Shown one piece after another: positions 17,953-26,301 of a stretch of 64,000 nucleotides of DNA (position 1 is the stretch's first letter; every line of letters begins with the position of its first letter). Under the pieces are notes generated by a model. The model was not told where the DNA came from. It was given only the letters and a program-made list of their open reading frames with translations, and did no database searches. The stretch is from Bergeyella_A cardium (GTDB taxonomy: Bacteria > Bacteroidota > Bacteroidia > Flavobacteriales > Weeksellaceae), in the NCBI RefSeq assembly GCF_030012605.2, contig NZ_CP114055.2, one strand, 5' to 3'. Position numbers and translations under genes: made by a program.

Positions 17953-18575
17953 TAGATAATAATATTTTCATCTTCATTAAAAGCTACTCCTTTTGAATAG
18001 CCGTGATTTATAAATGCAGGCATGTAGGATATATCTTGTCTTATTTTATCAGAGTAAATAGTTTCTGTATTAGAATCAAGAATAATATATTTAAAATTAG
18101 AACTAAGGTTGTTTTTTATTTTACTATCTTTACCATAGATAGCACCCCAGAAATTAGGAATTATTTTGTAGTTTTTATTCCTACAATTTTCGGAATATGT
18201 AGTGTGATAATTATTATTTTGTGGGTCATCATCTATAAAAGGAAAATTATCTTCTTTTATAAAATCATTAACAGCTACTATACAAGGGTCTGTAATTTTA
18301 TATAAATTATACTTATTTTCTTTTTTTATACGCTCTATTTCCTCTTTGGCATTAGTAATGGTTATATTTAAACTTTCAGTGTTAAAATATGCACTGGTAT
18401 CTACAGATACTGAATATTTACTTAATAAATTTTTCTTTATGGGGAAATGGGATACGAGTTTTTTATTTTTATTTTGAAAATATAAAAGAGATTCATTGTA
18501 GTTTTGGTTTGTAATTTTCTTATTACAAGAAATTATCATAATTAGTAGTAATATGTAAGTTATATATTGTTTCAT
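17934..18575 (-). CDS. Putative lipoprotein immunity protein of module 8
   Basis: 213 residues, lipoprotein signal MKQYITYILLLIMIISC, Cys at 17. It starts 3 bp after the module-8 toxin. Mature region polar and strand-rich (YNLYKITDPCIVAVNDFIKE, NFKYIILDSNTETIYSD), no known family. Its last residues (IIIYWVVLW) overlap the start of module 7, showing a direct join without repeat sequence. Confidence 0.6.
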   Translation of the reverse strand: MKQYITYILLLIMIISCNKKITNQNYNESLLYFQNKNKKLVSHFPIKKNLLSKYSVSVDTSAYFNTESLNITITNAKEEIERIKKENKYNLYKITDPCIVAVNDFIKEDNFPFIDDDPQNNNYHTTYSENCRNKNYKIIPNFWGAIYGKDSKIKNNLSSNFKYIILDSNTETIYSDKIRQDISYMPAFINHGYSKGVAFNEDENIIIYWVVLW

Positions 18576-18578
18576 GAT

Positions 18579-20372
18579 CTATTTCTTCTTTATTGTTTTT
18601 TCTATGAATGTAGAAAGAATATCTACGGCTATATTTTCCATTGCATTACTAGTCGGAGAGGGCATAGCTTTCTGTCTTGGAAGAGTATTATATCCACGAG
18701 TTTCTACATATTTATTAACTTTGATTGATATACCAGATATATGATCTGTCATTGTTCTTGGTTGATTTATGGATTCTATAAGTGTGATTTTATCTTTAGT
18801 ATTTTTGTCTCTTACAAAGACTTCGGATTTTTTGATATCTCTACTACTATATTCTAAAGTTATAGGATGGGAAATTTCTTCTTTAAAAGTATCAGTGTAG
18901 AATGTTTCTTCTACATAATCTCTAATGGCTAATTCTTTTTTATTATGTATTATAGAATAATTTCCAACAGGTCCTTTCTTTTCTGTTGGCGTATAGAAAC
19001 CTTTAAAATATGTTCGTCCATCTTTCCCTTTTTGATAGTGTTCATACTGATTTTTTGATAGATTCCAAAAATAATTCCCTGTATTATCACTAAAAAAATC
19101 AATTCCCTTAATAGGAGGTTCCTTTCCCTCCATCCCTGTAGGGTCAATAAACCTCACAGGGTTGTTATTGGCATAGGCATAAGGTTGCATAGTTTTTTCT
19201 ACTAATGGATCCACATTTACAAATATACTTACTTTAGGGTCATAGTACCTTGCGCCGTAGTAGTATAGTCCAGTTTCGCTGTCTAGTTCTTTGCCATTAA
19301 AGAGGTATGGCATAGTGTGCTCGCTAGAATGTTCATCAAAGAGGATTTCTCCAAAGGCTATGTATTCTGTGTGTTGGGAGACTTTTCCATCATTACCAGT
19401 AATGTAAGAGCTACTTCCTAAGTGGTCGGGGTGGTAGAAGAAGATGTTTTTTTCACGGATGCCATTAGGGATGAAGCCAAAGCCACCTTGTGCGGCATCT
19501 GGGGAGATAGGTTCGCCGAACTGTACAGGAGGGCCGGGTACATCGCCAGGAGGGTTGAATTTAGGAGGTCTTGGCCATCCTTCTGGTGGTTCTTGGTTTT
19601 GGGAGATCTCTTTCCAATCGATGGAAGGGTAGGGCTGTCCAGTATATTCGGGAGTGGCGTAGATTCCGTGCTGGGTAGGCGGACCAGGGGGTATGCCAAG
19701 GCTTTGGATGTATTTATCGCGTGCCTGCTGCATAAGAGCCGACTGGCGAATGAAGTTGATACCCCCAGCATTGATTTGTGCAGGTTGGGTAAAGGTGCCT
19801 TCACCAAGTTTTGAGACAATTCTGCTGGTTCCCTCGAAATAATGTTTGGTAAACCGCCCTTTATTCACCACAAAGTAGGGGCTGATGTATGCGGTGTAGT
19901 TATCGGTATGATTGATGATAGCTGAGGTTTGCCCATTGATAACGACTTTGCTGGACTCGCCGCTGCTTTTCAGAGCTCGTTCTCCTTTGTGGTCGTAGGT
20001 GTAGAAGTGCAGTCGCCCATTATCATTAATCCCGAGTAGTCTGTTTTCCTCATCCCAAGTCATAGATCGGAAGGACTTAAACTCGTCGTAGTAAGTAGGG
20101 TTACCATTTCCATCGTAGGAGTAGGAGCGGGGTTTAGGTTTGCCCATCTCCATGATTTCACTTGGGGCGTGAGGGTGGGAAGGGTTGTTGTAGCTTCTTT
20201 TATTTGGGCGTGCCCCTCGCCAAGGCTGTTCCTGCTTCATCGGGTCGGGCTGTACACTATTACTCCTCGCCGTGAGCCATGCTAAAACCCCACAACTACG
20301 GCTGTGGGGTATCCGCTGCCATCTCTCACGCAATGCACTGCGTTCTTGTTTTTGGGTGGTGCTGTTTAGCAT
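18579..20372 (-). CDS. Displaced Rhs CT module 8: toxin of unknown class with long Rhs core
   Basis: True Rhs homology starts at about 20190 (SHPHAPSEIMEMGKPKPRSY) and runs through YTAYISPYFVVNKGRFTKHY and the core to RFIDPTGMEG. The first ~60 residues of the open frame are read through a REP-like element and are probably not natural coding sequence. The last ~190 residues are the toxin: NTGNYFWNLSKNQYEHYQKG, GRTYFKGFYTPTEKKG, ending in a basic tail TIKKK. I recognise no catalytic motif. The lipoprotein immunity gene beside it suggests action in the periplasm or envelope. Confidence 0.6.
   Translation of the reverse strand: MLNSTTQKQERSALRERWQRIPHSRSCGVLAWLTARSNSVQPDPMKQEQPWRGARPNKRSYNNPSHPHAPSEIMEMGKPKPRSYSYDGNGNPTYYDEFKSFRSMTWDEENRLLGINDNGRLHFYTYDHKGERALKSSGESSKVVINGQTSAIINHTDNYTAYISPYFVVNKGRFTKHYFEGTSRIVSKLGEGTFTQPAQINAGGINFIRQSALMQQARDKYIQSLGIPPGPPTQHGIYATPEYTGQPYPSIDWKEISQNQEPPEGWPRPPKFNPPGDVPGPPVQFGEPISPDAAQGGFGFIPNGIREKNIFFYHPDHLGSSSYITGNDGKVSQHTEYIAFGEILFDEHSSEHTMPYLFNGKELDSETGLYYYGARYYDPKVSIFVNVDPLVEKTMQPYAYANNNPVRFIDPTGMEGKEPPIKGIDFFSDNTGNYFWNLSKNQYEHYQKGKDGRTYFKGFYTPTEKKGPVGNYSIIHNKKELAIRDYVEETFYTDTFKEEISHPITLEYSSRDIKKSEVFVRDKNTKDKITLIESINQPRTMTDHISGISIKVNKYVETRGYNTLPRQKAMPSPTSNAMENIAVDILSTFIEKTIKKK
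20195..20350. repeat. REP-like GC-rich element with hairpin
   Basis: GC-rich block inside AT-rich surroundings. It contains GGGCGTGCCCCTCG near 20207, GGGTCGGGC at 20242-20250, and a hairpin at 20287-20310 with arms ACCCCACA and TGTGGGGT. Minus-strand reading gives SNSVQPDPMKQEQPWRGARP, a translation I recall from spurious ORFs over repeated elements in Bacteroidota. It forms the 5' boundary of module 8. A related but perfect hairpin is at 32264-32287, at the start of module 15. Confidence 0.65.
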
Positions 20373-20418
20373 TTTTTAGTGATTTTTATTCTGTTTCTGT
20401 CTTTTTGACAGATATTCT

Positions 20419-20462
20419 TCCTTCGGTGTTCCTTCGGAGATCCTTCGGTGAAGGTTCGGCAT
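20419..20462. repeat. Four 11-bp tandem units, type B, copy 3
   Basis: Units with core CCTTCGG at exact 11-bp spacing (TCCTTCGGTGT first). They are followed by a conserved AT-rich stretch up to the immunity stop at 20513. Unlike other type-B seams, the post-immunity box is absent here. Confidence 0.75.
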
Positions 20463-20512
20463 CCTCTCGTTTACGGTTTTCTAATTATTTTTTAGTTTTA
20501 TTGTGAATTCCC

Positions 20513-21070
20513 TTATTGTTTGATTTCATCTGATAATCTCCTAATTAGATATGCCCAAAGACTTGAATTTATTGGCAATGGTAATGTAATAGATGGTAAT
20601 CGATACTCTCCATATCTTTTATCATCCCTATCTTTAAATACAAAATATGAGGGTATTCCTAATATCAGTTTTGCATCAGATATTTTTGTTATAAAACCTT
20701 TATGATATTTATTTGAGTCAAATATATTTCCTGCTTCTGATAGTAATTTAGAATATTGTTTCTGCTGTTTTCTATTTTTAATATTAATTAATATCATAGG
20801 GTGAACTTTTTTTATATTCCCCATATCATCTAACTCAATATAATATTCCTTATTATAGGGTATGTCTTGTATTATCAAATAGTAGTACTTGTCTTCTAAT
20901 GAATATAAAATTTTAGAAGTATTAAATTCATCAAATTGTTTTAATACTTTATCTGCTTTATCTCTACTTATTAAGGCTAATGAGTCTATCTTTTTCTCCC
21001 AAATTGTTTGGGCATTATGCTCTATAAAAGAGTAAAATAGTATTATACATATATATACTTTTGTTCTCAT
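20513..21070 (-). CDS. Putative secreted immunity protein of module 9
   Basis: 185 residues with N-terminal signal MRTKVYICIILFYSFIEHNA, probably cleaved, so periplasmic. Its ATG overlaps the toxin stop (ATGA). Mature region mixed helix and strand (KADKVLKQFDEFNTSKILYS, RLPSITLPLPINSSLWAYLI). No family recognised. As with module 4, an exported partner accompanies a metallopeptidase-like toxin. Confidence 0.6.
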   Translation of the reverse strand: MRTKVYICIILFYSFIEHNAQTIWEKKIDSLALISRDKADKVLKQFDEFNTSKILYSLEDKYYYLIIQDIPYNKEYYIELDDMGNIKKVHPMILINIKNRKQQKQYSKLLSEAGNIFDSNKYHKGFITKISDAKLILGIPSYFVFKDRDDKRYGEYRLPSITLPLPINSSLWAYLIRRLSDEIKQ

Positions 21071-21747
21071 TTGGTCATAGGTAATTCGTTTGGTTCTGTA
21101 ATATGTCCTTGATTATATCCCGCGTGATCACTGCCATCTCGCTCAGGCTTTCCTAATAATCTTCTAATTAAATTATCTGTTCTAATAGCATTAGAATTAT
21201 TTGTTTTATCATTCATTTTCTTTGCAGATGGTATTCCGTGTCCAAATAATTCGTGTCCCGATGTAATAGCTCTATCATCATCTTTATGAATAGCACTAAT
21301 GAATGAATGAGAACCATCTTTTGTAGGCACATTTAATCCACCTCCTTGGCTATCAATAAATGTTGAACTAAAATTACCATCAGGAGTTAGTAACATATCT
21401 CCTATCCCTTCTTGAGCTTTATTCATATGATCTCTAAAAGCAGTAGCTCCTTCAGCTGATGTAAAATCTCCACTTAAATATTCCACTTTATGTATTTCTT
21501 TTGAATTTATTGTGTTAGCCACCATATCAATATAAGCTTTTTCATCTGTATTAACGGATATATTTTCTAATGCTTTGGTAAGTGCTGAGACATCTATTTT
21601 ATTAAATTTACTTCCTTTAATACTTATTAAAGCTCTTACTCCTTCAAACTTCTTATCCTTTAATACTCTATAAATATCTTGTTGAAAGTTTTGAGCATCT
21701 TTTCTTGTAACACCTATTATATCTCTTCCATCAGGGTCTACTAACAT
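21067..21747 (-). CDS. Displaced Rhs CT module 9: metallopeptidase-like toxin (HELFGH)
   Basis: Rhs core in frame from KPYLFNGKELDTETG (to ~21912) without its own ATG; the listed start is an internal in-frame codon at the NNPIMLVDPDGRD end of the core. The toxin part carries AITSGHELFGHGIPSAKKMN (~164), an H-E-x-x-x-H zinc-site pattern frequent in polymorphic-toxin metallopeptidases. A C-terminal DHAGYNQGHITEPNE could give further ligands. Preceding residues (DSQGGGLNVPTKDGSHSF) are usual in this group. The exported immunity protein suggests periplasmic action. Confidence 0.65.
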   Translation of the reverse strand: MLVDPDGRDIIGVTRKDAQNFQQDIYRVLKDKKFEGVRALISIKGSKFNKIDVSALTKALENISVNTDEKAYIDMVANTINSKEIHKVEYLSGDFTSAEGATAFRDHMNKAQEGIGDMLLTPDGNFSSTFIDSQGGGLNVPTKDGSHSFISAIHKDDDRAITSGHELFGHGIPSAKKMNDKTNNSNAIRTDNLIRRLLGKPERDGSDHAGYNQGHITEPNELPMTK

Positions 21748-21911
21748 TATTGGATTGTTGTTTACATATGTATAAGGCGATGTATGCGGATACTTCTCTG
21801 CCAGCGGGTCTACATTTACAAATATACTTACTTTAGGGTCATAGTATCTTGCTCCATAGTAGTAAAGCCCCGTCTCTGTATCCAGCTCCTTTCCATTGAA
21901 TAGATACGGCT

Positions 21912-22005
21912 TTAAAGATCTTCTTCTCTACATGTTAACTTTGTTTATCAGATAGTTATATATTATTTATAATTAAAACAACACATCTGGAACATTACCA
22001 CACTA
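21912..22005. repeat. Cassette seam, type D, copy 2
   Basis: GGCTTTAAAGATCTTCTTCT, then TTTATCAGATAGTTATAT, then the post-immunity box at 21962-21996 (minus strand GTTCCAGATGTGTTGTTTTA). Practically identical to the copy at 26630-26720 as part of a larger duplication. Confidence 0.75.
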
Positions 22006-22011
22006 CTCCTT

Positions 22012-22404
22012 TTATTCAGGTCTTTTAAAATCATAACAATACATCAGATATGCATTATATTCTATATTAGACAATACATAATATGATTCATTATCCTTTC
22101 TAATAATATTATGTTTTATATCATACAAGTCATATGGATAATGGTTACTCCTAAAATATTCTTTATTTTTACCATATAACTTGCTGTATAAATAAAATAC
22201 TACAAAAGGATGATATCTTTTTCTCTCTCTTTTCAAATAATCAAAGTCATAAAGTTCTATTAATTGGTTTTTATAGGTTTCCACTTTTATCTGGAAATAA
22301 ATCATTATTCCTCCTATCAAAATAAATATTAGCAACAAGAAAACTTTTATTATTTTCAATGCTATTTTTAGTATCGTTTTTAGTGTTTTCATCTTTTTTA
22401 ACAT
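22012..22404 (-). CDS. Putative membrane-anchored immunity protein of module 10
   Basis: 130 residues with one N-terminal transmembrane helix (IIKVFLLLIFILIGGIMIYF, ~18-38) after a basic stretch, so an N-in anchor with the C-terminal domain in the periplasm. The soluble part is basic and tyrosine-rich (YHPFVVFYLYSKLYG, SNIEYNAYLMYCYDFK). It follows the module-10 toxin by 5 bp. A near-identical paralogue (26726-27109) accompanies the near-identical toxin of module 13, which strongly supports pairing. Family not recognised. Confidence 0.65.
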   Translation of the reverse strand: MLKKMKTLKTILKIALKIIKVFLLLIFILIGGIMIYFQIKVETYKNQLIELYDFDYLKRERKRYHPFVVFYLYSKLYGKNKEYFRSNHYPYDLYDIKHNIIRKDNESYYVLSNIEYNAYLMYCYDFKRPE

Positions 22405-22409
22405 TTTTA

Positions 22410-23432
22410 TTATTTATCTTCAAATTTTATTTCTACTTTTTTTGATGACCAACCATCTTTTCCGAACCACCTCTCTAATTTATTTTTTCCCACATCCCTA
22501 GGATCCCATGTATGTGTAGTTTTATAATATTTTCCATTGCTTTTATCTTTTTCAAATACATCATATTTTATACTGCCTGTTTCTAATATTTCATCATTTG
22601 ATAAGTCACTAGGTATTGAATAAGGAATAATTTTATCTACTGCTTTTTTAACATTAACTCCTTCTACACCTTCAACAGCTTGTCTTATTGCGTCTTTAGC
22701 TTGAAGAGTACAATATAGCCCCTCACATACACTTCCTGGGTTTCTAGCTTCTGCTTCAAGGGTTTCAGCTAAATTTTTTAGAATTTTATCCTTAAGTTTA
22801 TAATGATATCGTTTAACTTTATCTCCACTATCTAAATAAGCCTTTATAATTTTTGCTTCGTTATTACCTTTATACTGTACACCATCTGACCCTCTTCTTA
22901 TTTGTGGCACTGTCTCATTCCCTGATAAAGGAACATATAAGACACCTTTATTTTTATCATATTTACCATAATATCCTACAGTGGTATGACCTGTACCTCC
23001 TGAAACATAATATATAAAAGCAACATTATATACATCTGGAGATAATGTTTGCTTTCCATTAGGGTCTATGTATATTATAGGATTATTGTAAGTATATCCA
23101 TAGGTATTATGGTTCATTGGATTAAATACCCCATTATTATGCTGACCGTCTATGTAGTGTTCAGTTTCTTGTATAGGATTATAACCACTGAGTGGGTCAG
23201 TATTCAGCCAAAGGCTGGTTTTCATATCCAGATATCTCGCACCAAAATAAGTCAGATTGGTTTCTTGGTCTAACTCCTTCCCATTAAACAGATACGGCAT
23301 GGTCTTGCTTGTGCTGTGTTCCTCAAAGAGCACCTCTCCAAACGCTATATACTCCGTATGCTGGGTTATTCTTCCCTCTCGGTCGGTAATGTAACTGCTT
23401 GACCCCAGATGGTCTGGGTGGTAAAAATACAA
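22410..23432 (-). CDS. Displaced Rhs CT module 10: possible permuted papain-like toxin
   Basis: Rhs homology starts upstream of the listed start at AGYGFVPNGIREKN (to ~23475), core to IIYIDPNGKQ. The toxin begins VYNVAFIYYVSGGTGHTTVG with His at ~147. A helix with NPGSVCEGLYCTLQAKDAIR (Cys ~236) follows. A His-containing strand before a Cys at the start of a helix is the order of circularly permuted NlpC/LRAT-like enzymes. This is a motif-order argument only. The C-terminal part (YYKTTHTWDPRDVGKNKLER) is unassigned. The membrane-anchored immunity protein suggests an envelope target. Confidence 0.6.
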   Translation of the reverse strand: MYFYHPDHLGSSSYITDREGRITQHTEYIAFGEVLFEEHSTSKTMPYLFNGKELDQETNLTYFGARYLDMKTSLWLNTDPLSGYNPIQETEHYIDGQHNNGVFNPMNHNTYGYTYNNPIIYIDPNGKQTLSPDVYNVAFIYYVSGGTGHTTVGYYGKYDKNKGVLYVPLSGNETVPQIRRGSDGVQYKGNNEAKIIKAYLDSGDKVKRYHYKLKDKILKNLAETLEAEARNPGSVCEGLYCTLQAKDAIRQAVEGVEGVNVKKAVDKIIPYSIPSDLSNDEILETGSIKYDVFEKDKSNGKYYKTTHTWDPRDVGKNKLERWFGKDGWSSKKVEIKFEDK

Positions 23433-23475
23433 ATTCTTTTCTCTTATTCCATTCGGAACGAAGCCATACCCTGCT

Positions 23476-23600
23476 TTTTATGATTTTCTTAAAGAACCGC
23501 TACTCTTTTTAAGGATTTGATAATTTACATTCCACTTTCTTCCTTCGGTGTCCCTTCGGTGATCCTTCGGTGAAGGTTCGGTAAACTTCCGATTTTAGCT
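23476..23600. repeat. Cassette seam, type B, copy 4
   Basis: Conserved core-junction stretch (AAGGATTTGATAATTTACAT), then four 11-bp units at 23541-23584 with core CCTTCGG. The array ends 17 bp from the stop codon of the intact 185-aa gene at 23602, the one seam where that gene is complete. Confidence 0.8.
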
Positions 23601-23601
23601 T

Positions 23602-24159
23602 TTATAAAGTTTCCTCTTTTTCTGTCAAATTGTCAGGAATATCGGTAGCTCTTACGGTGATTTTATCTCCGCTTAAATCTGCATTGTTTTGTTTGGCGGT
23701 GTATATCCAGTAAAGTCCACTCTCTACGGCGTTTCCTTCTTCTACAAGTGTGCCGTCGGCATTTTCTATTTTTACCGTTACAGCTTTTACTTTGAAATCG
23801 TCAAAGGCTTTTATTTTGATGATATCGTTCTTTTTTCCTGTGTATTCGGATAGGTTGATTTCCTCTATTCTTGGGGCTTTCAGAAAATCTGCTATCGCTA
23901 CGGCGTTAGTCTGAATGCCTTTTTCTTTGGCTTCTTTTGCGTATTCTTCTTTTTGAAGAGGGTCTTGCATTACGGCTTTAGAATAAATTACGGCTTCTTG
24001 AAATTTTGCTCTTTGTTGTTTTTGCTTTTCTGTTACTGTGGTAGTTTTTCTTGGCACTTTGGAGACTACCGTTTTGCCATCTACCTGCCTGAATACTAAT
24101 AAATCGCCAATTTTACCCGTTAAGCCATGCGTGATAATGTTATTTACTGATTTTGCCAT
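23602..24159 (-). CDS. Conserved hypothetical protein (185 aa) of the cassette seams
   Basis: MAKSVNNIITHGLTGKIGDL, then LVFRQVDGKTVVSKVPRK, a helical middle rich in Lys/Gln/Glu (QKQQRAKFQEAVIYSKAVMQ), and a C-terminal Ig-like strand region (IENADGTLVEEGNAVESGLY, DKITVRATDIP). No signal peptide or catalytic motif. I recall similar unnamed proteins in Flavobacteriia. It is not toxin-like and has no immunity pair. Its last ~20 codons recur as fragments next to the three type-A seams (6669, 10727, 32393), each time immediately beside an 11-bp repeat array. So this gene family and the arrays travel or amplify together. Confidence 0.7.
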   Translation of the reverse strand: MAKSVNNIITHGLTGKIGDLLVFRQVDGKTVVSKVPRKTTTVTEKQKQQRAKFQEAVIYSKAVMQDPLQKEEYAKEAKEKGIQTNAVAIADFLKAPRIEEINLSEYTGKKNDIIKIKAFDDFKVKAVTVKIENADGTLVEEGNAVESGLYWIYTAKQNNADLSGDKITVRATDIPDNLTEKEETL

Positions 24160-24223
24160 AATTTTGATTTTTTTATTTGTTATCTCTACGAATGTATTAC
24201 TTTTTTAGTAAATTTAAAAACCT

Positions 24224-24251
24224 CCTCCTAAAAATTTTTAGGAGGGGGGGG
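24224..24251. terminator. Palindrome followed by a G8 run
   Basis: CCTCCTAAAAA / TTTTTAGGAGG is a perfect 22-bp palindrome at 24224-24245, overlapping a run of eight G (24244-24251). It lies after the lipoprotein gene at 24276 and before the 185-aa gene on the minus strand, so it may terminate module 11. The homopolymer could vary in length. Confidence 0.5.
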
Positions 24252-24275
24252 TATATTTAGGTATTACTTTAATTA

Positions 24276-24701
24276 CTAATTTTTTATTTTTCCAGAAAGG
24301 TCAAATTTTATTGAAAAAGTATTTTCTTTTATATAAATCCTTTTTATAAGTTCTTTTCCGTTTTTCATATTTTTTAATACATCTTTCCCTTTTTGAGCAT
24401 AGGCAAAATACTCATCTGAAGCGAAATATAATGGGATTAAATCATTATTGATAAATACAGAGCGATTACTATATTGTACGAAGATAGGGTGTTTTCCCCT
24501 ACATACATATATAATATAATCGTCACTCTCTTTATATAAAACCATATAAGGGTTTTTATAATTGGGGTTTTGTAATTCTCTCTCTATTATTTCACTAACA
24601 GAAGTAGGTAAAAAATAAATAATATCACTACTATATTTTTGGGTATTACAATTATATAAAAATACTAAGCATATTAGTACTATAAAATGTTTTATTCTCA
24701 T
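24276..24701 (-). CDS. Putative lipoprotein immunity protein of module 11
   Basis: 141 residues, signal MRIKHFIVLICLVFLYNC with Cys at 18. It starts 4 bp after the module-11 toxin. The mature part includes YFLPTSVSEIIERELQNPNY and strands YMVLYKESDDYIIYVCRGKH. No family recognised. Being exported, it fits the trend that peptidase-like toxins have envelope immunity proteins. Confidence 0.6.
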   Translation of the reverse strand: MRIKHFIVLICLVFLYNCNTQKYSSDIIYFLPTSVSEIIERELQNPNYKNPYMVLYKESDDYIIYVCRGKHPIFVQYSNRSVFINNDLIPLYFASDEYFAYAQKGKDVLKNMKNGKELIKRIYIKENTFSIKFDLSGKIKN

Positions 24702-24705
24702 ATAC

Positions 24706-25860
24706 TTATTTTTGTTTATTAATAAAATGTTTTAAAGCTTCTTGTCCTATATTATGTTTATTTGTTGTTCCTATATTATTTGTTTGGGTACCATCAGGTA
24801 AAACTCTATGTATAGCATTACCATTAGGAGTATTTCCTGTGTAGGAGTCCACAGCAAAAATAGGGATATTAAAACTGTTCGAGGTTTTTTTATCCTTTAA
24901 AGATGTACCTGGTATATTTATTTTTCTTGTATCTTGACTTAAATTATGGGTATGAACTTGTGCAGCAGGTATTATACTTGTTCCCTCAAAAACCATTCGG
25001 TTTCCTCTTGTTACAATACCAACATTTGTTATCCCATCTATTCCATCAGGTCCTCTTACTGATGTTATTTCTCCAAGAGGTATATCATTTCTAGTCACAC
25101 TTAAGCCAATAAAAACTTGTCTTTCTTTTGTTTGGTCGGCAATAGTTTCATTATTTGCATTATTAATATCGGAATTAATTTGTGTGGAATTAATAGTTAC
25201 TATGGAACTTCTACTTTGTAATTCACTTGTTGCTTGTTCAGAGGTTGTTCCCTTATATTGTTCTTTTATGTCGTTCCAGTCACTTCTATATATTACTCTT
25301 ATATTATTTGTTTTTGCACCATCACTTCCTAACAATTTTCCAGTTGTTGCATCAATGTAATCGTCTTCTGGCTTCATCCCTGTAGGGTCTATCAGATTTA
25401 TCGGGTTATTATTCGTATATGCATATGGTGTCATGGTTTTCTCTGCCAGCGGGTCTACATTCAAGAATATACTTGTCTTAGGGTCGTAGTATCTCGCTCC
25501 ATAGTAGTATAATCCTGTTTCGCTGTCTAGTTCTTTGCCGTTGAAAAGGTACGGCATAGTGTGCTCTGTATTATGCTCGTCAAACAGTATCTCACCAAAA
25601 GCTATGTATTCTGTGTGCTGACTAACCTTTCCGTCTTGCCCAGTGATGTAGGAGGAGCTACCGAGGTGGTCGGGGTGGTAGAAGAAGATGTTTTTTTCAC
25701 GGATACCATTAGGGATGAAGCCAAAGCCGCCTTGTGCAGTTTCAGGTTTTATAGGTTCGCCGAATTGTATAGGCGGTCCAAGTACATCGCCAGGAGGGTT
25801 GAATTTAGGAGGTCGAGGCCATCCTTCTGGTGGTTCTTGGTTTTGGATAGTGTCTACCAT
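24706..25860 (-). CDS. Displaced Rhs CT module 11: JAMM/DUF4329-like metallopeptidase toxin
   Basis: Starts at the proline-rich linker (QNQEPPEGWPRPPKFNPPGD), complete core to INLIDPTGMKPEDD. In the toxin, AAQVHTHNLSQD (~302) followed by PGTSLKD (~320) gives an HxH...SxxD arrangement as in JAB/MPN+ metallopeptidases, with longer spacing than the classic motif. The following IPIFAVDSYTGNTPNGN and HRVLPDGTQ are strands typical of DUF4329-type JAB toxins. The upstream glutamate could be in FIGLSVTRNDIPLGE. The reading frame is intact; a start at 25860 (ATG, MVDTIQ) is present. Confidence 0.65.
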   Translation of the reverse strand: MVDTIQNQEPPEGWPRPPKFNPPGDVLGPPIQFGEPIKPETAQGGFGFIPNGIREKNIFFYHPDHLGSSSYITGQDGKVSQHTEYIAFGEILFDEHNTEHTMPYLFNGKELDSETGLYYYGARYYDPKTSIFLNVDPLAEKTMTPYAYTNNNPINLIDPTGMKPEDDYIDATTGKLLGSDGAKTNNIRVIYRSDWNDIKEQYKGTTSEQATSELQSRSSIVTINSTQINSDINNANNETIADQTKERQVFIGLSVTRNDIPLGEITSVRGPDGIDGITNVGIVTRGNRMVFEGTSIIPAAQVHTHNLSQDTRKINIPGTSLKDKKTSNSFNIPIFAVDSYTGNTPNGNAIHRVLPDGTQTNNIGTTNKHNIGQEALKHFINKQK

Positions 25861-25904
25861 TAGTATGGATTGATTTTAAAGGTACTTATATCATTTTTAA
25901 TACT

Positions 25905-26297
25905 CTATTGATGAAGATAAAAAGCATCATTTAAATCGCCATTTTCATCAATCATATCAATTTCTATATTATATAAGTTTTCAATAGTATTCCTTATTCT
26001 ATTAGTATCCCATTTTGTTTGAAAATATTTACTAATAATTTTATCCTCAGCAAGAATTTTATCATGATCAAACATATTATTATTATAAATAAAATCTAGC
26101 ATTTCTATAATATCGCTTGCTTCTTTATCAGAAAGAAGATTTTGCAGTACGAAATCTTGATAATCAAAGTTATTTGGTATATCTTCCCAAATAGCTCTTC
26201 CAAATATTTTATTATCAATTACTTTTATGTCAGTTATTTGACTAACAGAGTAAAATTGTAAAATAGTTTTAATGAGGGTGATATTTTTTTGAAACAT
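25905..26297 (-). CDS. Putative immunity protein of truncated module 12 (cytoplasmic, 130 aa)
   Basis: Acidic protein MFQKNITLIKTILQFYSVSQ with no signal peptide, rich in Asp/Glu/Asn (SDKEASDIIEMLDFIYNNNM, EIDMIDENGDLNDA). It starts 4 bp after the truncated toxin tail at 26302. It is intact, so it can still protect although its own toxin is broken. No family recognised. Confidence 0.6.
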   Translation of the reverse strand: MFQKNITLIKTILQFYSVSQITDIKVIDNKIFGRAIWEDIPNNFDYQDFVLQNLLSDKEASDIIEMLDFIYNNNMFDHDKILAEDKIISKYFQTKWDTNRIRNTIENLYNIEIDMIDENGDLNDAFYLHQ

Positions 26298-26301
26298 AAT
26301 A

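Noticed and set aside
18579..20372. N-terminal ~60 residues of the module-8 frame as real protein
   Set aside because: They are read through a REP-like element and match no Rhs sequence; coding homology starts near 20190.
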